Below are positions 30,094 through 39,674 of a stretch of DNA of 64,000 nt, piece by piece; positions within the stretch are counted from its first letter, which is position 1; each line of letters opens with the position of its first letter. Made by a program: the position numbers and the translations under genes. A model generated the notes under the pieces. That model did no database searches. It had not been told where the DNA came from and saw only the letters and a program-made list of their open reading frames with translations. The stretch is taken from the NCBI GenBank assembly GCA_030407315.1, contig JALQPE010000317.1:1-64000 (forward strand), read 5' to 3'. The DNA comes from Asparagopsis taxiformis. Taxonomy: Eukaryota; Rhodophyta; Florideophyceae; Bonnemaisoniales; Bonnemaisoniaceae.

Positions 30094-30552
30094 ATGGACG
30101 GAGAAGGAGGCCCAATGATGATGGGCATGCTCATGACCCCTTGGCTCATCACCCGCACAACTGGTTTTACCATTCTATTTCGCAGCGCCCGCGTGACAAC
30201 AAACGCCGGTTTCGTCGCCGCTTTCTTCGCCTCCTTTGCATTTGGTATCTTCACGACTATTGTGGTACAAATAGCCAAATCAGTTGAGCGTAAAGCACTG
30301 CTCTCTCGCTCCTCTGTCTACAGGCTCGTGGGTGCGACCATGCACAGTTTTCGAACATTGCTTCATTATACCGCCATGCTCATCGTTATGACCATGCAGG
30401 TGTATATCATTCTGGCCGTCGCCGCTGGCCATGGAGTTGGATGGATACTCTATGCCTTCTTCTTCAACAAAACCTCTCAAGCGACCGATGATGACTCTAT
30501 CGATGCTGCAAAGGCCGCTATAGCAGACAAGTCGGTCGGTTGTGATTGTTAA
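30094..30552 (+). CDS. CTR-type copper transporter
   Basis: A 152-residue protein with the features of the CTR/SLC31 family that imports Cu(I) as a trimer. It has a methionine-rich N-terminus (PMMMGMLM, residues 7-14), three membrane segments, the MxxxM selectivity motif in TM2 (M95-M99) and a GxxxG packing motif in TM3 (G112-G116). A cysteine pair near the C-terminus (GCDC) matches the metal hand-off motif of the family. The frame extends upstream to 29896, but the ATG at 30094 directly precedes the Met-rich region and follows a CA/CT-rich leader. Location may be plasma membrane or vacuole. A plastid role is not excluded but no transit peptide is seen. Confidence 0.85.
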   Translation: MDGEGGPMMMGMLMTPWLITRTTGFTILFRSARVTTNAGFVAAFFASFAFGIFTTIVVQIAKSVERKALLSRSSVYRLVGATMHSFRTLLHYTAMLIVMTMQVYIILAVAAGHGVGWILYAFFFNKTSQATDDDSIDAAKAAIADKSVGCDC

Positions 30553-30822
30553 TTTCTTGTATTTGTGTTTAGAGGCAAACGCCCGTTCTACTTTATCAAA
30601 GTAAATCAACCACCTTGACATTCCTTGCTCACCAAAAAACGTTTACTAAAATTAGCAATTCCATCAAACGTCTCTCTGCAGACACTACGAAACGCCTTAT
30701 TTTATCACACGTGTCCAGCTGTCAAACTCCTTCGAGTAAACAATCCACACATTTATTGTCCCTCTCGCACGCAGGTAGCGAAAACCTTTGTGTACGCGCG
30801 TCTCGTCCTCTCCACCCCACCA

Positions 30823-31188
30823 ATGGGCAAATGCTACTGTGATTACTGCGATGTCTTCCTCACCAATGATTCCGTCGCTGTGCGCAAGCAACACAACGAC
30901 GGGAATCGACACAAATATAACGTCTGCGAGTACTACCGTCAGTATATTGGTCAAAAGCTCCAGCATCAGATCGATGCTATTGTGCACGCATTCGAACTCA
31001 AAGTCGCCCAAGGTCTCATATGCCCCTCCTATGGTTTGCCGCCTCCTGCCAAGCCTGTGACAAAGCCCAACAGCGACGCTGATAACGGTGCTGATGGAAA
31101 TGAAACTGCTAATACAGAACAAGTCAAGTCTGCTGATGACCCCAATTTTCAAGCCGTATCGCAGCAACAATCTCACTCCGATCTGTAG
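30823..31188 (+). CDS. SNRPC: U1 small nuclear ribonucleoprotein C
   Basis: The 121-residue protein starts MGKCYCDYCDVFLTND and continues RKQHNDGNRHKYN, the U1-C zinc finger, with ligands C6, C9, H24 and H30. The following YYRQYIGQKLQHQIDAIVHAFE matches the conserved helix of U1-C. U1-C stabilises pairing of U1 snRNA with the 5' splice site. The C-terminus is short and lacks the long proline/methionine-rich tail of animals. The frame is open upstream to 30625, but the family always begins at this methionine. CACGTG at 30708-30713 lies about 110 bases upstream. Its presence fits a genome that keeps some spliceosomal introns, one of which is seen at 58.1 kb. Confidence 0.92.
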   Translation: MGKCYCDYCDVFLTNDSVAVRKQHNDGNRHKYNVCEYYRQYIGQKLQHQIDAIVHAFELKVAQGLICPSYGLPPPAKPVTKPNSDADNGADGNETANTEQVKSADDPNFQAVSQQQSHSDL

Positions 31189-31342
31189 AATATGAGCCTT
31201 TGTCCAACGTCAATGCGGCAGGTAACAGATTCGATTATTCAGCCAGCTCTACATGAGTTTGTGATTGAGAAATTTGCTATGGGATACATTGCATGCTCTC
31301 CCTCGACTCATATGCGCATGTTTACTAGGTCTATGACACCGA

Positions 31343-32755
31343 CTATTTCTTCTTAGACGACTTGACCTTCAACTTTGGCGGGTCACGAACAAACGGGATG
31401 AAGTCCATCCCCATCATGGGACGCAGCACTTCGGGAACAGTGATTCCCTCGTCGGTTTGGAAGGTTTCCAATATACAACAGATCACTCTAGTAGTAGCCG
31501 CAAGTGTCGAGTTGAGCATGTGGACGTACTTCCTACTTGTGTCACCCATTTTCTTGTGCCCAAAGTACGTTCCAAGCTTGCGCGACTGGAAATCTGTGCA
31601 ATTGGACGCTGAAACAAGCTCTCTAAAGGCGCCCTTTCCATCGCCCGCTGCCGGAAACCACGCTTCTAGATCGTACTTTTTCGCTGCCGCGTCATTCATG
31701 GCACCTGATACAATGCTGATTACCTGATATGTAAGACCGATGCTCTGATAAAACACTTCCGCATTGTTGATCATTTCCTCCAGCATTTCATACGATAGAT
31801 TCTCTTCTGGCGACGTCACGCAAAACTGCTCGATCTTGTCGAACTGATGCACTCGGAAAATTCCCAATTGATCGCGTCCATGTGAGCCTGCTTCCTTTCT
31901 GAAATTGGTCGACATTCCAGCAAACTTGCGCGGCAATTCACGTTCGTCCACATTTTCATCCACATGGTACACACACATGGGCTGTTCACTAGTCGCAATC
32001 AGATATTTATCACCTTCTTCGCCAGATTTGTCGTCTCCCGTCACCTTGTACAACTGTTCGTCAAAATCATCCAGCTGGGCGCATTTCGCCATTTGGTCCT
32101 TGTTCATAAAGTAGGGAGGTTGAATAGGCGTGAATCCACGTTCGGACAGAAACTTTAGCGCGTATTGAATGATTGCCATATTGAGCATGACACCCGGCCC
32201 TTTCAAGAAATAGCCTCTGCTACCTGAAGTGGTGACACCGCGAGCATATTCAACACCATCGATCATGTGCAGCAAATCAACATGGGTAAGTCCTTTGCCA
32301 GGAGCAGCCGGACGTTCGCCGCTCGGGGGCCATACTCTCTCCACACGGTTATGTTCCTCATCCTGTTCGACAGGAACGGTGTGATGGATCAAATTGCCGA
32401 TCATTTTGAGATATGCATCACGTTGGGCTTCCACGGCAACGAGAGCCTCTCTGAGTTTTGGTTCGGTTTCAGCCAGTTGCGCCTTTTCTTCTTTCAGTTG
32501 CTTCTGTTTAGAACCGTCAGGGTCCAAGTTTGTTTCAGGGTTTCTAAGGCTCTTCATAATTTGTCCAAGTTTGGCGTTGAGCTCGTTCCTTTTGCGCGAT
32601 ATGCAATCGAGCTCGTATCTGACTTTTCTCCACTCTGCATCTTGCTCGATTACCTTGTCTACGAGTGTGACATCTTTGAATCGCCTGCGCTGGCTTTCAC
32701 GGACTAGCTCCGGATTACCGCCACGATCCTCGCGGAATATGTTAATGTCCAGCAT
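31343..32755 (-). CDS. SERS: Seryl-tRNA synthetase, cytosolic type
   Basis: Class II aminoacyl-tRNA synthetase that charges tRNA-Ser. The N-terminal coiled-coil arm (about residues 30-110, rich in Lys, Glu and Leu) is followed by the catalytic core with motif 2 (FRKEAGSHGRDQLGIFRVHQ) and motif 3 (NSTLAATTRVICCILE). The C-terminus ends in a lysine tail (KVKSSKKK), as in eukaryotic cytosolic enzymes. The chosen start (MLDINIFRED) is the universal SerRS N-terminus, giving 470 residues. The frame is open upstream to 32878, and that 41-residue extension could in principle be a targeting peptide but looks like leader. Confidence 0.95.
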   Translation of the reverse strand: MLDINIFREDRGGNPELVRESQRRRFKDVTLVDKVIEQDAEWRKVRYELDCISRKRNELNAKLGQIMKSLRNPETNLDPDGSKQKQLKEEKAQLAETEPKLREALVAVEAQRDAYLKMIGNLIHHTVPVEQDEEHNRVERVWPPSGERPAAPGKGLTHVDLLHMIDGVEYARGVTTSGSRGYFLKGPGVMLNMAIIQYALKFLSERGFTPIQPPYFMNKDQMAKCAQLDDFDEQLYKVTGDDKSGEEGDKYLIATSEQPMCVYHVDENVDERELPRKFAGMSTNFRKEAGSHGRDQLGIFRVHQFDKIEQFCVTSPEENLSYEMLEEMINNAEVFYQSIGLTYQVISIVSGAMNDAAAKKYDLEAWFPAAGDGKGAFRELVSASNCTDFQSRKLGTYFGHKKMGDTSRKYVHMLNSTLAATTRVICCILETFQTDEGITVPEVLRPMMGMDFIPFVRDPPKLKVKSSKKK

Positions 32756-33422
32756 TTCGAGAGCTTGGTGCGGTGAGTAGCTGAGGAAAAAGGGTTGATT
32801 GATAGCTTGCCTACGGTCGGTGACAGCGGGGATGCCGCGCATGAATGCGTGTGTCGTCATAGGATCACAGCATCGCATTGATGGACACCCGACACGTGTT
32901 GTTCATGTACACGTGTACATGCACAGGTTTTGTAATATTTGAAAATATTTGAAAAGATTGGAAAGTGGTCGCTCCGTGTCGCGTCGAGCATTGTGTAGTT
33001 ATATCTACACCGGATGGCTCGACAAGCGCATTTTACAGCTACTCGAAATATGGGGCGTATCTCAACTGCGGAGGTATAATTGGTTTGATAACAGAAAGCA
33101 TGACGTATTTACAGTACACTGTAAACCGAGGCTACGTAATAAATGTCAGTCTAGAACGGATGCATTGGCATGTTCCACGCACTAATTCCAAGAAATGGAT
33201 CACATTTGGATTAGTCTCAGTTTGAAATTTCGAAAACATCTCACGTGGTCTCACTTGCAAAACGTTCCCGTTCTCCGGGCCCACTCTTCATTTGAACCGA
33301 GCAAACTCCCGCCCTCTTAACCGACCCATTCTGCAGCGCACTACCAATCCGCCATTCCTCTCAGTCATCCCGCCTGCAGCACTCGCTTCCTCTCATTCCA
33401 AGTCTCCAACTCCTCCGTTCAG
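32756..33422. promoter_or_regulatory. Divergent promoter region of seryl-tRNA synthetase and MadBub
   Basis: 667 bases between divergent starts. It contains two CACGTG cores at 32893-32898 and 32910-32915, the second at the centre of an 18-base perfect palindrome, and a third CACGTG at 33242-33247 closer to the MadBub gene. No further gene is supported. Confidence 0.45.
32904..32921. promoter_or_regulatory. 18-base palindrome centred on CACGTG
   Basis: CATGTACACGTGTACATG is identical to its reverse complement and encloses a G-box/E-box core; a second core lies 17 bases to the left. It is a likely dimeric factor site; the factor is unknown. Confidence 0.5.
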
Positions 33423-36127
33423 ATGGCAACTCCGGTGTGGGAGCAGTCGAAAGAAAATGTAGCTCCCCTAGTCCGAGGGCGAGACGTAACCCAACTCGAA
33501 CGCGCTCTTGAGGCTTCGCCCGTGCAACGCGAAGCCGAAAAAGAAATGCACGAAAACGCAATCCGTGAAGCTGCTGCGGGAGCAGGACCCTACGCAAACG
33601 ACCCACTAGCACCTTGGGTCACTTACGTAAAGTGGACAGTTGCAAACTATCCTGCAGGCGCCCAGGTTATTCTCAACGCCATCGAAACACCCTGTCGAGC
33701 CTTCTCACGCGATAAGCGTTATCGAGAAGATATCCGCTTCGTCCGATTGTGGATTCGCTATGCGGACGTCCGCGACGACCAGCTGGACGTATTCGCCTAT
33801 ATGAGAACGCGAAGAATAGGCACCAAAGCAGCCTTGTTCTACGAGGGCTGGGCGACGACCCTGGAATTTGATCGTCAGTATGATGAGGCAGAGAAGGTGT
33901 ATGCTATGGGGCTGGAAATTGGTGCGAAACCAAGTGAACGTCTGCTACGTCGACAAAGAGAATTTTTCAATAGAATGAGTGCTCGTGCCCGTCGGAAAGC
34001 AAAGAAAGATCGTGAGGCAAAGGAGCGAAAGGAAGCAGCAGAAAGAGTCTCGCGTGCACCTCCGGCCCGTCCACGATCAGCTCTTGCAGACCGGATTTTA
34101 AGCCATCCGCCATCAGAATCTGAGCCTGTCCAGCCTTTGCGTACCGCACGCCCTGCGTTGGGCTCTATTACGGAGCATCAGGCTGAGAGCGGCGTTCGGC
34201 CCATGACGAAGAAGCAGCCTCCAGCAGGCATTCTGCGGTCGAGAAAAAATCCAGCCCCCGGTTCCAGTAAGCCTCCAAAGCCGCCTACCTCGGGCAACTT
34301 TCAAATATTTGCAGACCCTTCTCCTTCGGAACCCGCGGGAGCTCATGACACACCGGCCGATCAAGGCAATGGAGAGGAGTTCCCATTCCCGAGTATCGCC
34401 AAAATAGCCGATGTAAGCAAGGAAAATAGTGGTCAGCTTCCATCCAAGTGGGCAGGTGAGACGCTGAAACAAGATGAAGCTGCTGTCCGAAAGATGAAGA
34501 GAATTACTGCTAAGAATCCTACCCCGGCATTTGAAGTCTTCCAAGATGAGTCTGACGAAGATGAACCCGTCGTTTCAGATCAGTATATCGCAGAGCAGAA
34601 CGCTCCTGTGCCTGATCCCGAACAATTGTTATCACCTCCGCCTCCTGCGAAGAGGCGCGCCTCTATCTCGGCAGTGTCGCCTACGATCAATACCAAAATA
34701 GCAATGCAGCAAGTTGATGAAATGTTCAGTTCGGATCTGCCTATGGAAAGAGAGCGTCAAGAGGCAGTCATGGATTTTTCATTCGCTCAAAGTGCAGCTG
34801 TCGCCCACCCCTCGAAACCGCAGGCATTCGATATTTTCTGCGATGAAGGGGAAGACAAAGAAAACTCGGGGAGGTGCAATCCATCTCCATCTCATGCGGG
34901 TCCTTCTGGTAACCCTGCCCTCGAGAAACGTGTTCTGCAGCCGATTCCAGAAATGGAAGGACCGTTCATCCCTGCTTCTCATGAAGAAGTAATTGATCCA
35001 CCTTGCAATGGTGCTGAGAGAGCGAGCAAAGCCGAATTGATGAATGCGTTGGCCGCGTGGTGCTACGAGGAACCAAGCTACAATATTTTGGATGGAGAGG
35101 AACCGATGGTTGATCTTGGCACACTCACTCTGAGACTTACGGATGGTGGGTTGGTGAACTTGTGATTGATAACGTACTTGGACTAGGTCACCAGGGTGTG
35201 TCAAAGGTAGTGACTGCCGAACCATCGTTTGAAGTTCCTGGTAGAAGGGTACCTGTAGACGGTAACGCAAGTGATGAAGAGGGTTTCAAAGTTGCACTGA
35301 AAGTATCATGCCCAGATAATGTTTGGGAATTCTATGTTTATAAGACAATTCACGCCAGAATTGAAGGTACACTGTTAAGTGTTCCGCGGGCATTAATGTT
35401 CTTTTTCGGGCCCGTACAATCATACCTCGTTCTTGACGGAATGAGCGATTCGTCTATAGCTAATGCGCTCTCCTTTGAGCCCAGCGGAAAGTTTCCTGAG
35501 CATGTCGCAATGTTCCTCACCGTTGAACTGCTGAAGACGCTGGAAGCCATTCACGGTGCTGGAATCATCCACTCGGATATCACGCTGGACAATGTGATGC
35601 TGCGCTTCGATTTGAGAATAACCGTGACTGAGCGCTTATACAACAGTAATGGAGATGGTGGCTGGGGCAGTCAGGGTATCCTTCTCGTAGATTATAATCA
35701 CTCAACGGATACTCGGCACCAGCTTCTTGAAGGGATGAGCGGGGAGGAACTTGCAAAATACGTCTCGCGCGATGGAAATGCACATGTACAGTCCGATTAT
35801 CGGATTCCAAACGCGAGCACATGGGGCTTCAATGCAGATTGCTATGGCGCTGCTGTGTGCTCGCGCAAGATGTTGGGGTTGAAGGATATGGACGTCGAGA
35901 AGGCCATGAGCGATTTGAGGCATGCACAGGTGTGGGAGACGTACTTCGGAAGCATGCAGCGTTTGTCAGCAGTATGCAGCGCAGAAGAAAGCGTTGCGGC
36001 GCTGAGGATGTGTCGTGAGGAGATGGAACAAGTTATTCGTGGTGACAAGTGGCTGAAGAATTCGGTTTCTAAGGTGATGATCGCGGCGATGGAATTGCAG
36101 AATGGAATGGATCTAACACTTGCGTAG
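33423..36127 (+). CDS. MadBub-type spindle checkpoint protein (Mad3/BubR1/Bub1-like), frame broken before the kinase domain
   Basis: The first frame (33423-35165, 580 codons) starts with a KEN box (K10-N12) and the Mad3/BUB1 TPR region (about 25-190, e.g. DPLAPWVTYVKWT, YREDIRFVRLWIRYAD). It then carries three FxIFxD-like ABBA motifs at F293, F370 and F469, with further KEN boxes at 333-335 and 479-481. It closes with TGA at 35163-35165. A second frame, overlapping by four bases and running to 36127, encodes a Bub1-like kinase domain. This has a glycine loop LGLGHQG, VALKVS, HSDITLDN in the HxD loop and VDYN in place of DFG, so it is degenerate but keeps the two aspartates. Together they form one ancestral MadBub protein that inhibits APC/C-Cdc20 until kinetochores attach. 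The frame break may be an assembly indel, an unrecognised intron or real loss of the kinase. Confidence 0.82.
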
Positions 36128-36227
36128 AAGTACAGTATTTTGAAGAGCGCAATCTTAAGAGTTGAGTCGCGCGAGTGACTGCAAGTTGTATGCAGAGCTA
36201 TTTACACATAGGTACACTGACGTAGCT

Positions 36228-37130
36228 CTATAAACGAGCGCTAATACCTGGCGGTACGTCTTTAGTGTCCAGCTCGATCCATTGATCCTTAACGGGCGGC
36301 CACACCTTTCTCGGCTCTACATCTGGCACGCAGCGATACTTTGACAAATCCGTCATACCCTTTGAGCGCAGATAATCCTCATCAATAAGCGCTTGTCCAT
36401 TCAAATTATTCGGCTGTTCTTGCACCATGTGCAACACACAATCAGCGACAATAGATGCCTTCCTCCACTGACTTCTATCCATCAGTTTGAAATTTTTTGT
36501 CGCAAACGACTCTACCATTGTCGCCGGCCAGAGCGCATTCACGGCAATTCCGGTGCCTTGGACCTCCCTCGCTAAACCCATAGCAACCATGGTCATGCCG
36601 TATTTAGAAATCAAATAGGCCACCTTGCCCGGCAGCCATAACAAATCAACTGGTGGACTCATGACGATAATGCGGCCAAATCCTTGACGCTTCATGACGG
36701 GCAACGCCTCCCTCACGCACGAGAACACGGCACGGACGTTGATAGAATGGACAAGGTCGTATTTTGACATTGGCGTTTCTTCGACGTCCTTCCACCACAG
36801 AGCGCCACTGTTGCAAACAAGATAATCCAAGCGGCCAAATTCGTCGACAGTACGTTGCACCATGCGACGTACTTGTTCGTCGTCGCGCACGTCGACCTGC
36901 ACGGGCAATGCACGGACGCCCAATTGGCGAATTTCATTTGCAACTGTGAATATGGTGCCTGGAAGCGTCGGTGCCTCTTTAATTGACTTGCCGACCACTA
37001 CGACATTGCAGCCATTTCTGGCAAGGGTCAGCGCTATTTCTCGTCCGATGCCGCGTGTCGCGCCGGTGATCACAGCGACTCTGCCTTGAAGCACGCCGCG
37101 TTGGTCGAGATTGGCGAGTGCGGCAACCAT
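36228..37130 (-). CDS. Short-chain dehydrogenase/reductase, HSDL2-like
   Basis: A 300-residue classical SDR. It has the cofactor motif TGATRGIG (22-29), a variant NNAG motif CNSGA (106-110), the structural N131 and catalytic S158, Y172 and K176 (YLISK). The overall sequence, including the C-terminal DYLRSKGMTDLSKYRCVP, resembles the HSDL2-like subgroup, whose substrates are poorly known. No signal peptide or peroxisomal SKL is seen (it ends ISARL, which is not a canonical PTS1). It probably reduces or oxidises a lipid or carbonyl compound with NADP(H). A mobile-element insertion lies 113 bases upstream of its start. Confidence 0.88.
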   Translation of the reverse strand: MVAALANLDQRGVLQGRVAVITGATRGIGREIALTLARNGCNVVVVGKSIKEAPTLPGTIFTVANEIRQLGVRALPVQVDVRDDEQVRRMVQRTVDEFGRLDYLVCNSGALWWKDVEETPMSKYDLVHSINVRAVFSCVREALPVMKRQGFGRIIVMSPPVDLLWLPGKVAYLISKYGMTMVAMGLAREVQGTGIAVNALWPATMVESFATKNFKLMDRSQWRKASIVADCVLHMVQEQPNNLNGQALIDEDYLRSKGMTDLSKYRCVPDVEPRKVWPPVKDQWIELDTKDVPPGISARL

Positions 37131-37242
37131 CTTGTGAAGATGCGCCGAGTTGGATAGTGGAAGGACCGGTGAGATTGATTAAATCAAGCGGAGCTGGGGA
37201 GTGGAATGAGATATGATAAGGACAGTTGTCTTTGGCCGTCGT

Positions 37243-37621
37243 CTAGTGTCTATCGGACAAGTGGCCTCATATGAGGTCAAATGACCTCATATGAGGCCAC
37301 TTTTTACCAACCTAATAGTAATATAAATTTCTTCTGAGATGGAAAACTTTTTTGTCGAAACGCCTCAGCGAGTTTCATGGTTTGGCAGGGCTGAACACTT
37401 TGAGAAAGTCAAACTTTGCAGCCGCTAGATCACATCATCGGTTCTTCTATCTTTATGGCTTCCTGAACACCATTAAACGCAGAAAAGTTGCAAAAAAAAT
37501 TTTTTGAAGTCGAACCGAATGAACAAAGGCTGTTTTTTCGTAATTTTTGGCCATTTTCTCGGCCTCATATGAGGCCAAGGTGACCTCATATGAGGAAATT
37601 TGCTTGTCCGATAGACACTAG
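37243..37621. mobile_element. 379-base MITE with 19-base perfect terminal inverted repeats
   Basis: The left end CTAGTGTCTATCGGACAAG (37243-37261) is repeated exactly in inverse at 37603-37621. Just inside each end lie two copies of the 12-base palindrome CCTCATATGAGG: at 37265-37276 and 37285-37296 on the left, 37563-37574 and 37584-37595 on the right. Their starts are spaced 20 and 21 bases apart. The centre is AT-rich and has no coding capacity. This is the structure of a non-autonomous DNA transposon. If the TA inside each terminal CTAG is the target duplication, it would be Tc1/mariner-like; the superfamily is inference. The paired palindromes look like transposase-binding sites. Confidence 0.85.
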
Positions 37622-37858
37622 CAAACAAGAATAAATTTGGAGATTTACTGGATCAACTTTGCGCAGATGTGATTGGTACACGTTGTGATAAGCTGTTTCT
37701 TTACAGAACAGGCATCGACCACACAGTGGTGCGCGTCAAAAAAGAAGCGGTCAGCTCCCGTTGTGTCTGTGCATTTATTTCACAGGCGAAGTACACCAAA
37801 CGAGCAAAGTAGAGAAGACGGGCTACCTTGGCTAGAATTTGTTACAACCGTTCACACA

Positions 37859-38959
37859 TTACTTGGTGGGCGCTTGTGTGAGCGGTACCTGGTCGGCAGC
37901 GGGTGCATCCGTTTTCGGACCTGCCTTGGGCTTGTTGGACTTGGCGTACGTCTTGTAGAACAATGCACCAAACACTGTAACTGCACCCAGCCACTGCATC
38001 GGTGTCATTCCATGACGGAACAGCAAATTGGACATGAACACCGACAGGAACTGTCGAATAGTCATGATAGTTGCGTACAACAGTGCTCCAAACTCCTTGA
38101 TCGTGTACGTAATTGCAAATTGTCCAGACACTGCCGAGAAGGATAGTACAGCCATGTCACCGATCACGGACGGGTACGTAGTGAGAAATCGAATTGAATC
38201 AGCCACCTTGCCAGATGCCACCAGGAATCCAACACTCATGATTCCCGAGCACATATTCACATAGAGCATTTGGTTGTAGATGGTCATCTGATATCCAGCA
38301 AACAGCTTCTCCTGGAATGTACTCGTAAAGCCGTCAAAGCCCAAGTATCCAAGCATGAGCAACAAACCATAGTATGAGTCTTCATCCGACGCCTTCTTGG
38401 CCTTGATGTTACCAGACATAAGGAAAACAGTGCAACCAATGGCAACCATAATAGCAACTGCGTACTCCACTGGACCGTACCTCTTGCCAGACATGAAGGT
38501 ACCCCAAATCATGACGGGAATCATCTTTGCACACTTGGCGAGTGTCTGTGTTGGCAGTGTGACCCATTTGAGGGCTTCATACTGACAACTAGTAGCGATG
38601 ACATTAGAGACACTGATCATAAAGTACTTGTACAAAGGGGCCTTGTTCTTGAGCTCTTGTGTTTCGCCACGGAAGAGCAGGACGCATGCAGCAACAAAGG
38701 CTGCAGAGAAGCGGTTTGCAAACACGAGCACCAGACTGTTCTTAAAGTATTCACCTTCTGCACCAGGCGCCTCGTTGCCGGTGAAGTAGGGCTTGGTCAT
38801 GATACGCTCCTGCAATAGAGCGTAGACAAGAAGTGAGCCAATGATGCCGACGACGCACATCATGACGCGACCGGAGGGGATGTATTTCCAGATGCCGACG
38901 GGTGCGGGTGCCTCGGTTGGCTGCGGCTCGATCGGTACATGTTTCTCGGCTGAAGTCAT
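37859..38959 (-). CDS. Nucleotide-sulfate/nucleotide-sugar transporter, SLC35B (PAPS-transporter-like)
   Basis: A 366-residue polytopic protein of the UAA/SLC35B family with about ten membrane segments. The signature region TSCQYEALKWVTLPTQTLAK followed by CAKMIPVMIWGTFMSGKRY, and later GYLGFDGFTSTFQEKLFAG, most resembles SLC35B2/PAPST1, which brings the sulfate donor PAPS into the Golgi. UDP-galactose carriers of the same family are the main alternative. A PAPS role would suit red algae, which sulfate their cell-wall galactans in the Golgi. The polar tails at both ends face the cytosol. Confidence 0.85.
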   Translation of the reverse strand: MTSAEKHVPIEPQPTEAPAPVGIWKYIPSGRVMMCVVGIIGSLLVYALLQERIMTKPYFTGNEAPGAEGEYFKNSLVLVFANRFSAAFVAACVLLFRGETQELKNKAPLYKYFMISVSNVIATSCQYEALKWVTLPTQTLAKCAKMIPVMIWGTFMSGKRYGPVEYAVAIMVAIGCTVFLMSGNIKAKKASDEDSYYGLLLMLGYLGFDGFTSTFQEKLFAGYQMTIYNQMLYVNMCSGIMSVGFLVASGKVADSIRFLTTYPSVIGDMAVLSFSAVSGQFAITYTIKEFGALLYATIMTIRQFLSVFMSNLLFRHGMTPMQWLGAVTVFGALFYKTYAKSNKPKAGPKTDAPAADQVPLTQAPTK

Positions 38960-39674
38960 TGTGCAATGCAGCGGTGTGACAGGGGAATGGGGGTAGTGGG
39001 GCTGCGATGCTAATTATACGGAGGACGAAGGGCTGGGACGGTGATGGGTTGGGCTGGACCGAGTTCTAGCGGATCGCTGTGTTGGCGACGGTAATATACA
39101 AAGGAGAGGGTGAGTGGTTGGTGAATTGGCTCCTGACGGTGGGCGCAAGTGGGTCGTGTGCCGCTACGGCTATTAGATGACGCGATTAGCCGGACGCAGT
39201 ACCGACGTTGCGTATGGTTGTAATGTAGAAATTTGATTGTTTTCCGCGGGACTTTCCTCGTTGCTGACTGTAAGTACACTTAATTAGTGTAGCGCTTCTT
39301 ATTTCTTGGAAACTCAAAGTCGACTTGACAGTGTGAGCGACACGGAATGAGTGGCCGCTACAATACAGCAACACGCGACATTACAGTAAAGATGACGCCA
39401 ATTCAATATCGAGCAGTCGTACGCTACCCGCGAGTCGGTATGAAACCAACTATCGTCTCTCACGCGTTACTCATACTCAATCTCCGTCCACTAGCTCTCC
39501 GAGATGAAGTGCGACGCAACAAAATGCAAATGGTACATCCTCTACGTTGAAATGACGCAGCCAATAATACAGATTTTACAAAATGTACCTATACACAGTT
39601 ATTCATGTTAACCACTTTGCGACTATACAACATGGACTTGTCCAATCCAAGAAAACCAAATGACTACCACATGT
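38960..39674. other. Intergenic region, no gene seen
   Basis: 715 bases between the transporter start and the 3' end of the RING gene. Short frames only; the first 150 bases are GC-rich and probably promoter, the rest ordinary. Confidence 0.35.

Noticed and set aside
35162..36127. Kinase frame as an independent gene using a GTG start
   Set aside because: Its sequence is the C-terminal kinase domain of the MadBub protein directly upstream; an independent GTG start is unlikely in a eukaryote.
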